IMG/VR virus record: IMGVR_UViG_3300003885_000036
Span: 1 to 28,619 of that record
Source: a virus
Reading direction: 5' to 3' (one strand)
Length of the DNA: 28,619 nt
A program made the translations under genes and the position numbers. Under the pieces are notes generated by a model. That model was not told the DNA's origin. It searched no databases and worked only from the letters and a program-made list of their open reading frames with translations. The stretch's first letter is position 1, and the number at the start of each line of letters is the position of its first letter. This document shows, piece by piece, positions 24,189 through 28,619 of this stretch.

Positions 24189-24458
24189 TCATTCTTCAAC
24201 CTTCCATCCATAATTAAATATCAACTTACCTGCTTGATAGTATCCCTTATCTTGATTCCTATATTTACCCTTTTTAAGTAGTTTCTTCTTGTACAGATAC
24301 TTACCTAACCACACCCTAAAGTCTTCTTGTTCTTTCTCTGTCCAAGTGTATTTGTAATACCAATCACGTTGTTTAAAATCGAATGTATCGTAATTTGCAC
24401 CAACTCGTCTAAACATTTCTTTTAATATTTCTTCAGTATATTTACTTGTTATTTCCAT
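24189..24458 (-). CDS. Conserved small phage protein
   Basis: An 89-residue protein. The block WTEKEQEDFRVWLGKYLYKK, then a basic loop and GYYQAGKLIFNYGWKVEE, matches a phage hypothetical type ending in 'NYGWK'. Strong site AAGGAGGTG before ATG at 24458. Function is unknown. Confidence 0.65.
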   Translation of the reverse strand: MEITSKYTEEILKEMFRRVGANYDTFDFKQRDWYYKYTWTEKEQEDFRVWLGKYLYKKKLLKKGKYRNQDKGYYQAGKLIFNYGWKVEE

Positions 24459-24482
24459 ATTTAGACACCTCCTTATGATACT

Positions 24483-24653
24483 TCATCTTGTTTTCTTTCC
24501 TTTCCATTTGGGGTTTTCTCTATACTTATCCGCGACCCTAGAATCCCCTTTACAATTTAATATTCTTTTAATCTTATTTTTGGCTGTTCTGAACCACTGT
24601 GACTCATAGCTCTTAATTGTTCCTGGTCTGTTTGCTCTTTTAGGTATTGGCAT
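24483..24653 (-). CDS. Small basic protein, 56 residues
   Basis: Starts with ATG at 24653, after AGGAGG, and overlaps the gene upstream by 14 bases. The protein (MPIPKRANRPGTIKSYESQW...) is very basic, with YRENPKWKGKKTR at the end, and may bind nucleic acid. No family is recognised. Confidence 0.6.
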   Translation of the reverse strand: MPIPKRANRPGTIKSYESQWFRTAKNKIKRILNCKGDSRVADKYRENPKWKGKKTR

Positions 24654-25035
24654 CTAAAACCTCCTCGCGCTTCTTAAATTGTTTTTTTACTGCTTCATTA
24701 TAAAAAGTATCGCCAGTACACATATTTATATCATGTTTTGATATCGGTTTTCTCTCCAACGCCACATCAGCTAGTATAAGCCTTATAGTAGCTTCAAAGA
24801 AATCCCATATCTCACTTGTTGCAACCAATCGACCTTCTGTCGTACTTATCGAATCATACCTAATGGACGAAATACCAAACTTAGCCTCATATTCTTTTTT
24901 ATAATCTTTAATCGTTTTCATGTTGTGCTTTGTATCATACAACCTATCATCCGCATAGTCATTGCAGAGTTTAAGGAGTTGTTTTACAGCTTCCTTTACT
25001 AGGATATCTGCATGATAGACACTGGGAGGACGCAT
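24640..25035 (-). CDS. Hypothetical protein with an uncertain start
   Basis: 131 residues from ATG at 25035 (MRPPSVYHADILVKEAVKQL...), with DFFEATIRLILADVALERKP in the middle; family unknown. No ribosome site precedes this ATG. A perfect site, AAAGGAG, lies before a different ATG at 25069, whose frame runs only 32 codons. One base fewer in its A-rich run would join that start to this frame as MNKEIIIPPILMRPPSVYH. So the real start may be 25069 through a frame change, or an assembly error. Confidence 0.55.
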   Translation of the reverse strand: MRPPSVYHADILVKEAVKQLLKLCNDYADDRLYDTKHNMKTIKDYKKEYEAKFGISSIRYDSISTTEGRLVATSEIWDFFEATIRLILADVALERKPISKHDINMCTGDTFYNEAVKKQFKKREEVLDANT

Positions 25036-25083
25036 TAATATAGGTGGTATTATTATTTTCTTTATTCATTTGTTCTCCTTTTT

Positions 25084-25107
25084 GGAGATATGGTTTTTTA
25101 TATCTCC
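25084..25107 (-). other. Hairpin at the end of the 53-residue gene, able to pair two ways
   Basis: Perfect arms GGAGATAT and ATATCTCC with an eight-base loop, spanning the stop codon. The 3' arm can pair instead with the downstream ribosome site GGAGA (TCTCC, loop AAAAA, GGAGA). The first pairing frees the site and the second hides it. It lies 15 bases before the ATG at 25069. Confidence 0.5.
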
Positions 25108-25259
25108 AATCGAATTGACTGGATGTTCTCGTAGATGTTTCTGATTTCCCTACTTAACGAATGTCCTTCAATTGCAGCAACACACTTATTGTATGTAACT
25201 TCTCCAGCTTCAAAGTACTCCCGACTTACCGGATATTCTGCATATTCAAATGTCGGCAT
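25098..25259 (-). CDS. Small hypothetical protein, 53 residues
   Basis: Starts with ATG at 25259 after the strong site AAGGAGGTGA, which is the last unit of a triple nine-base repeat (25268-25294). Protein: MPTFEYAEYPVSREYFEAGE..., with GHSLSREIRNIYENI near the end. Family unknown. Its last codons form one arm of the hairpin at 25084-25107. Confidence 0.6.
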   Translation of the reverse strand: MPTFEYAEYPVSREYFEAGEVTYNKCVAAIEGHSLSREIRNIYENIQSIRLEI

Positions 25260-25267
25260 CTTACCTC

Positions 25268-25294
25268 ACCTCCTTTAATTCCTTTAATTCCTTT
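25268..25294 (-). repeat. Triple nine-base repeat of ribosome-site-like sequence
   Basis: Two perfect AAAGGAATT units followed by AAAGGAGGT on the minus strand. Each unit contains an AAGGA core. It lies directly before the 53-residue gene. Confidence 0.6.
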
Positions 25295-25346
25295 CTGTTG
25301 GCTTCAACCTGTTTAGCATTTCTTTTATTGTCTTATTAGTTTTCAT
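25284..25346 (-). CDS. Tiny reading frame, 20 residues
   Basis: ATG at 25346 overlaps the stop of the gene upstream (ATGA) and follows GAGGAAC. Peptide MKTNKTIKEMLNRLKPTERN; a basic amphipathic helix is possible. It may simply carry ribosomes across the spacer to the next gene. Confidence 0.35.
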   Translation of the reverse strand: MKTNKTIKEMLNRLKPTERN

Positions 25347-25579
25347 TCTTGTTCCTCACTAAACTTTGCTGCGAGTTCTCCATAATATTTCCACGCCTTT
25401 TCAGCTTCTTCCCTACACTCTTGATGACTAATGTACTCTGCAAACTCTTTCACTGCCTCTGCGCGGGCTTTTTCTACTAGCTCGCACACTTTTTCTGCAT
25501 TACCATAGGCAATTCCCCAACCACTTTCATTGCCGTTGTCTATATTATTAAAATACCAATCTATTAGTTCTCTTTTCAT
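25343..25579 (-). CDS. Hypothetical helical protein, 78 residues
   Basis: From ATG at 25579: MKRELIDWYFNNIDNGNESG, then CELVEKARAEAVKEFAEYIS and a helical C-terminus. A longer frame begins at 25612, but the upstream tiny gene stops five bases before 25579, which suits re-initiation there. Family unknown. Confidence 0.6.
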   Translation of the reverse strand: MKRELIDWYFNNIDNGNESGWGIAYGNAEKVCELVEKARAEAVKEFAEYISHQECREEAEKAWKYYGELAAKFSEEQE

Positions 25580-25583
25580 CTTC

Positions 25584-25661
25584 TTAACCACCAAAAATAA
25601 ACATTCTGCCATAAAGGCAATTCTGTCTCTCGGCTTTTTGCTTATGTATAACTTTTATCAT
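25584..25661 (-). CDS. Tiny reading frame, 25 residues
   Basis: ATG at 25661 overlaps the stop of the gene upstream (ATGA); the stop lies five bases before the next start. Peptide MIKVIHKQKAERQNCLYGRM... Its tight fit between two genes suggests it is translated, at least to couple them. Low certainty. Confidence 0.35.
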   Translation of the reverse strand: MIKVIHKQKAERQNCLYGRMFIFGG

Positions 25662-25968
25662 TTGTTCTCACTTTCTTCAACGTTCTCGAATCCATCACAT
25701 TCTTCTAGCCACACGGGGTCAAAGTTCCAAGGATAGTTAAACCAACCACCTATAATTCCACGAATGTTAGCTTTAATTTTTAGTCCGTGACTTTTAATTG
25801 GTTTTACTCGGCGAACACTGGCAAGAGCTGCAAGCGAGCTACTCAAGTTATTATCTAGGTCTAATTTGTTTTTTGGATGCCTACACATAGAGTGTGCAGA
25901 TCCTGGTACATCTCCTCTCCACTTACATTCGTAGCAATCTGGGGGTAATCTGGTTTGTTTTTTGTCAT
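25658..25968 (-). CDS. Phage zinc-binding protein needing a -1 frame change near its start
   Basis: The open frame encodes CYECKWRGDVPGSAH, then MCRHP and, at the end, GWFNYPWNFDPVWLEECDGF, a phage protein type I recognise without known function. The Cys/His set probably binds zinc. The frame has no start codon upstream of the motif. The well-placed ATG at 25968 (GAGGAGGAAAAG before it) is in another frame; a -1 shift at A-AAA-AAC (25957-25963), four codons in, restores the product exactly (MTKN, then QTRLPPDCYEC). Expected size is 103 residues. One missing A in the run is the other explanation. Without a shift only MCRHP... from 25888 (76 residues) is made. Confidence 0.6.
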
Positions 25969-26138
25969 CTTTTCCTCCTCAATATCGTGCTCCTAATCTT
26001 CCTGCACCCAAAACAAACTTGCGTTAACGCATCGTGGAAAGTTGAGTAAATTGCTTGTTGCGTGTGTCTGCCCTCACAATTTTGTATATGTTTCCTTACT
26101 TCCCCTACTGTTTTTATATGTTCATATTCAAATGTCAT
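25965..26138 (-). CDS. Small Cys/His protein, 57 residues
   Basis: ATG at 26138 after GAGGGG. Protein MTFEYEHIKTVGEVRKHIQN, then CEGRH and VCFGCRKIRSTILRRKR; Cys21, His25, Cys42 and Cys45 could bind a metal. The stop overlaps the next ATG (ATGA). Family unknown. Confidence 0.6.
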   Translation of the reverse strand: MTFEYEHIKTVGEVRKHIQNCEGRHTQQAIYSTFHDALTQVCFGCRKIRSTILRRKR

Positions 26139-26475
26139 TTTGTCCCCTCTAAAAACCTTAATTCCTTATTTAATAACTAAATAGTCGGAACCACTTAACT
26201 ATGTTGCCCTATACGAACCCAATATTAAGTCCTACTCTTCGCAACTCCAGTATATTATAGTCAGTCTAAGCTAGTTAGACATGCGGAATGTACATTTCCT
26301 TAACTAGCCGTATACGATAGGTTTCTAATAAATTCGGTCGATTCCTGTACCCGTGGTCATGACTCCACTTTGGTGATTCCTACTATTTAATTCTCAAAAT
26401 GCTGTGCTTGAGCCAAAAAGGTTGGACACAATCTTTCGATTATGATTTGCAGCTACAAACACAGCAGTCTGTTAA
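26139..26475 (-). ncRNA. Non-coding stretch with several stem-loops; candidate structured RNA
   Basis: 337 bases without a convincing gene. Stems seen: GCTAGTTA / TAACTAGC (26270-26277 with 26301-26308) enclosing a near-palindrome around ATGTACAT; an alternative GTCTAA / TTAGAC that shares the same bases; and a seven-pair stem with a GAAA loop (26427-26444). A TATAAT occurs near 26256 without a good -35. It could be a leader RNA, a small RNA or a decayed gene. No tRNA fits, and no known riboswitch was recognised. Confidence 0.35.
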
Positions 26476-26637
26476 TTAAACAGTTAACAGATTAACCAAA
26501 CCAATAGTCCCCATTACAAGAGTTAGAATACCTAATAAAACGAGTAACACCTCGCGCCATCCGTCATCTTTCCACAATCCTAAAGCAAATAACGCAACCA
26601 TGGGCAACATCATTAATATACTTGTTAATTTAGTCAT
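26476..26637 (-). CDS. Small two-helix membrane protein, 53 residues
   Basis: ATG at 26637 after AAGGATGA, overlapping the upstream stop by eight bases. Protein: LTSILMMLPMVALFALGLW, a short charged loop (KDDGWRE), then VLLVLLGILTLVMGTIGLV. Two membrane helices with a short turn fit a phage holin-like plan, and a lytic-enzyme gene lies about 1 kb upstream, so a holin is possible. This rests on topology only. Confidence 0.55.
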   Translation of the reverse strand: MTKLTSILMMLPMVALFALGLWKDDGWREVLLVLLGILTLVMGTIGLVNLLTV

Positions 26638-26821
26638 TGTTTTCATCCTTTAACCAACTGTGAAGAAGCCTTTTTGCCATGCCATAGTCTTTCCAGTATA
26701 TAAAATGTAAAACATCAACTATTTTTGCGCTCGCTCTCTGTTCTACAAATTCCTTTAGAAATCTATCCCTAGCTTCCCAATAATTTATTATTGCATCATT
26801 CTTTTCTGATTTTTTATTCAT
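26630..26821 (-). CDS. Hypothetical protein, 63 residues
   Basis: MNKKSEKNDAIINYWEARDR..., helical and charged, with IVDVLHFIYWKDYGMAKRLL at the C-terminal half. The start overlaps the YopX gene by eight bases. Function is unknown. Confidence 0.55.
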   Translation of the reverse strand: MNKKSEKNDAIINYWEARDRFLKEFVEQRASAKIVDVLHFIYWKDYGMAKRLLHSWLKDENND

Positions 26822-27263
26822 AATTTCCTTTCAATAATTTCTGATCTTTATAAATATTTCCTATTACTTCAGATACTTCGGCAATATTTATTCCTTTTGT
26901 TTTTTTTCCAACCCGTTCAAACATAGGTATTGCTTCTTCGCCGCGCCTAAAGAACACACAACAGTTTTCTATTTTTATCTCGAATATGTTATAACCCCAA
27001 TCATTAACCTTCTTAAATCCAAACCTGCCAACATACCCTCTATCTGCTTTTAGAATGTCTCCCTCATAAATCTCTACGCCGTTTTTATCCTTTAATCCTG
27101 TGTATTGCATAACCTCCCACTCGTGATAATCACCCATTCCTTTCTTGTTTCCTAAAAACTCGTCAAATGTATAATGGCTCAAATCAGTAAATTTAGTACC
27201 TCTTTGCACATTAAAATACATAATTTTATCTTTTTTATCATAAGCTCTAAATTTAATTTTCAT
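26814..27263 (-). CDS. YopX-family protein
   Basis: A 149-residue protein. Begins KIKFRAYDKKDKIMYFNVQ and carries the family core MQYTGLKDKNGVEIYEGDIL at 52-71, then a beta-rich C-terminal half and EVIGNIYKDQ near the end. YopX proteins are common in phages of Gram-positive and other hosts; their role is not settled. The length is usual. Confidence 0.85.
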   Translation of the reverse strand: MKIKFRAYDKKDKIMYFNVQRGTKFTDLSHYTFDEFLGNKKGMGDYHEWEVMQYTGLKDKNGVEIYEGDILKADRGYVGRFGFKKVNDWGYNIFEIKIENCCVFFRRGEEAIPMFERVGKKTKGINIAEVSEVIGNIYKDQKLLKGNYE

Positions 27264-27301
27264 TCTCTTCCTCTAACTTAATGAACTGCTCTGCTAAGTC
27301 C

Positions 27302-27529
27302 TTAAACTACCTCATGTGCTTCATATTTAGTTTGCACAAACTCTTTTTTCAAACCTAAATCATTAGTAGACTTGCCGCACTTTTCACACTTCCAATCTGG
27401 TATTACGTTATCCCACATGTTTCTGTCGTCATATGCTGCGTGTCCAATATACACATTTCCACACTTTTCACACTCTAAATCTACATAACAATCTCTACGC
27501 ATTTGTTCGTATTTTTTAATTACTTTCAT
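27302..27529 (-). CDS. Zinc-ribbon protein
   Basis: A 75-residue protein with C20-E-K-C23 and C48-E-K-C51 (both CEKCG). This is a clear four-Cys ribbon. It could be a small DNA-binding or regulatory factor. A cloverleaf-like inverted-repeat element (27552-27639) lies just before its start. Site GAAAGG before ATG at 27529. Confidence 0.65.
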   Translation of the reverse strand: MKVIKKYEQMRRDCYVDLECEKCGNVYIGHAAYDDRNMWDNVIPDWKCEKCGKSTNDLGLKKEFVQTKYEAHEVV

Positions 27530-27551
27530 AATTTCCTTTCTAAATTTAATT

Positions 27552-27639
27552 TTCTTCTCGCTACTTCACGTATCGAGTTACTAACTACCTGGAACATATC
27601 CTGGCTGTGTTGACTCTCAACCTAAAATAGCGAGAAGAA
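27552..27639 (-). ncRNA. Cloverleaf-like inverted-repeat element
   Basis: A perfect 12-base inverted repeat closes the element (TTCTTCTCGCTA at 27552-27563 and its complement at 27628-27639). Inside, on the minus strand, are GTTGA-GAG-TCAAC, a CCAGG/CCAGG stem with an A-A mismatch and a seven-base loop, and AGTT-AGT-AACT. The layout resembles a tRNA cloverleaf, but the conserved T-loop and D-loop bases are absent. It may be a regulatory leader, a processing site or a tRNA-like RNA. Confidence 0.4.
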
Positions 27640-27656
27640 GATCAAATATCATCGTC

Positions 27657-28259
27657 TCAAAAAAACTCCAAATAACTACTGTTGTTCCAAACTCCCCATG
27701 CTGTTATCCCCGAACTTTTCCATATCTTATAAGCGTGTGCGATATTCTTCTCAACATCTATCAACTCCTCAAGAGGTATTCCATGCACACTGTTAATCAT
27801 GAATATACCCGTGGATACTGTACCGTTACTCTCTGGATACTGTCTATCAGCACCCCAACTTCCGTACATACCGTACCCGTTTTCGGCTTTTGCTATCGCC
27901 ACCATTAGCCTATCATCCCAATCATAACTACAAATTAACTCTTCTACATCTCCTATACAGTAAGCAGGTGTTACAGTTTTTATAGGCTCTTGTGCCTTAG
28001 CCTCGAATCTAGTAGTAATGCCGAATAGAGATGTTCCACCGATTGTTTTTTTGGATGTTGTAATTAGCATATATCCAGACCATATAGCTAATGCTATTAT
28101 TAGCCATTTGAATAGAAGATCGCTTAACGACCTCTTAACTAGCATGTTTTTTACTTGTTTTTTGTTCTTGGCTCTTGCCCGACCCTCTCTGTATCTTAGG
28201 TCGTAACTTCCGTCATTATTTATTCTGTATGGATTACTTCTCATTTCGTGTATTATCAT
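27657..28259 (-). CDS. Membrane-anchored lytic transglycosylase-like lysozyme
   Basis: A 200-residue protein. A basic cytoplasmic N-terminus (about 1-47) is followed by one membrane helix at 48-67 (LLFKWLIIALAIWSGYMLIT). The outer domain (from about 100) holds the lysozyme/transglycosylase pattern: LMVAIAKAENGYG with probable catalytic E126, STGIFMINSVHG, and EKNIAHAYKIWKSSGITAWG at the end. It would cleave peptidoglycan from outside the membrane, as signal-anchor lysins do, or help DNA entry if packed in the virion. Ribosome site AAAGGAG. An interlocked repeat element lies upstream (28294-28333). Confidence 0.8.
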   Translation of the reverse strand: MIIHEMRSNPYRINNDGSYDLRYREGRARAKNKKQVKNMLVKRSLSDLLFKWLIIALAIWSGYMLITTSKKTIGGTSLFGITTRFEAKAQEPIKTVTPAYCIGDVEELICSYDWDDRLMVAIAKAENGYGMYGSWGADRQYPESNGTVSTGIFMINSVHGIPLEELIDVEKNIAHAYKIWKSSGITAWGVWNNSSYLEFF

Positions 28260-28293
28260 TTTTCTCCTTTCAATTTTAATATTGTCGTCTCAT

Positions 28294-28333
28294 CTTTGCC
28301 CTTATCCGTTTGAATAAGAGCAAAGTCAAACGG
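28294..28333 (-). promoter_or_regulatory. Two interlocked inverted repeats before the lytic gene
   Basis: Four arms with no bases between them. On the minus strand: arm 1 CCGTTTGA (28326-28333), arm 2 CTTTGCTCTTAT (28314-28325), arm 3 TCAAACGG (28306-28313), arm 4 ATAAGGGCAAAG (28294-28305). Arm 1 pairs with 3 (eight pairs) and 2 with 4 (12 pairs, one G-U). Each loop is an arm of the other stem, so the two states exclude each other or form a knot. It lies between the stop at 28337 and the start at 28259. Confidence 0.65.
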
Positions 28334-28336
28334 CTA

Positions 28337-28513
28337 TTATTCAGGTATCTCCATTTGAGCGAAGAGTGCCTCGCTCTCGAGTGCTTTTGCTTCTTGATAG
28401 AGATCGTCTAGCTCGCTTGTTCCATCTGTGTATTCAATTAATTCTTGTGCGGTTTTCAAGCCTTCCCATTGTGGGCTAGATACTATATATTCTGCTAGTT
28501 GTAATTTTGTCAT
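28337..28513 (-). CDS. Small acidic protein, 58 residues, first gene of the operon
   Basis: ATG at 28513 follows the strong site AAGGAGGTGA. Protein: MTKLQLAEYIVSSPQWEGLK, then TAQELIEYTDGTSELDDLYQ and an acidic helical end. Family unknown. It is the first gene after the promoter at 28558-28586, so it is probably expressed early. It is followed by the interlocked repeat element. Confidence 0.7.
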   Translation of the reverse strand: MTKLQLAEYIVSSPQWEGLKTAQELIEYTDGTSELDDLYQEAKALESEALFAQMEIPE

Positions 28514-28557
28514 TTTTCTTTCACCTCCTTTTGTTTTTTGAATTCTTAACTAGATAT

Positions 28558-28586
28558 AATATACACCACTTCACAATGCTTGTCAA
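28558..28586 (-). promoter_or_regulatory. Strong sigma70-type promoter
   Basis: TTGACA (28581-28586), 17-base spacer, TATATT (28558-28563). Transcription would start near 28551. The -35 is perfect and the -10 has one mismatch. It reads into the minus-strand accessory genes. Confidence 0.8.
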
Positions 28587-28619
28587 GAGGCAAATCTACC
28601 TCTTTTATCGCGCACTCTT

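Noticed and set aside
27552-27639. tRNA gene
   Set aside because: The shape is cloverleaf-like, but the T-loop and D-loop consensus bases and a sound anticodon loop are missing on both strands.

Overview
The window is an internal piece of a tailed dsDNA phage or prophage (Caudoviricetes). Every gene I can support lies on the minus strand, so the genome reads from the right edge to the left. The DNA is AT-rich and genes are packed with ATGA, GTGA or TAATG overlaps. The standard code fits: TAA, TAG and TGA all end genes. There is no integrase, repressor or host gene, so the host cannot be named. Strong AAGGAGGTGA ribosome sites in the right half and leaderless starts in the left half argue for a bacterium that uses both initiation modes.

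Right part (about 28.6-23.0 kb): a sigma70-type promoter (28558-28586) opens a run of small accessory genes: a membrane-anchored lytic transglycosylase-like protein, a zinc ribbon, a YopX-family protein, many tiny coupled genes, a NinG/Rap-like nuclease and a stub of a DNA methyltransferase. This part also has two non-coding stretches with RNA-like folding, an interlocked pair of inverted repeats before the lytic gene, and two genes whose start signal and reading frame do not match.

Middle part (about 23.0-17.2 kb): a complete groES-groEL pair with its own promoter, a small membrane protein coupled to groEL, four small genes, the terminase small subunit, and the terminase large subunit. A 154-residue mini-intein interrupts the Walker A loop of the large terminase. 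Its residues match class 3 inteins (Trp-Cys-Thr set, Ala at position 1).

Left part (17.2 kb to the left edge): virion genes in order: zinc-ribbon protein, portal, scaffold candidate, HK97-type major capsid protein, decoration candidate, beta-helix protein, LamG-type jelly-roll proteins, coiled-coil protein, fibre-like proteins, a connector-like protein, and a virion protein split in two by an HNH homing endonuclease gene. No tape-measure gene is seen. At least eleven genes here begin six bases after a -10 box, usually TGRTATAAT, so their mRNAs should be leaderless. This looks like a late-promoter class. Short terminator-like hairpins sit before several virion genes.

The strongest points are the class 3 intein in the packaging ATPase, the HNH-split virion gene, the repeated leaderless promoter module, the interlocked repeats before the lytic gene, and the phage chaperonin pair.
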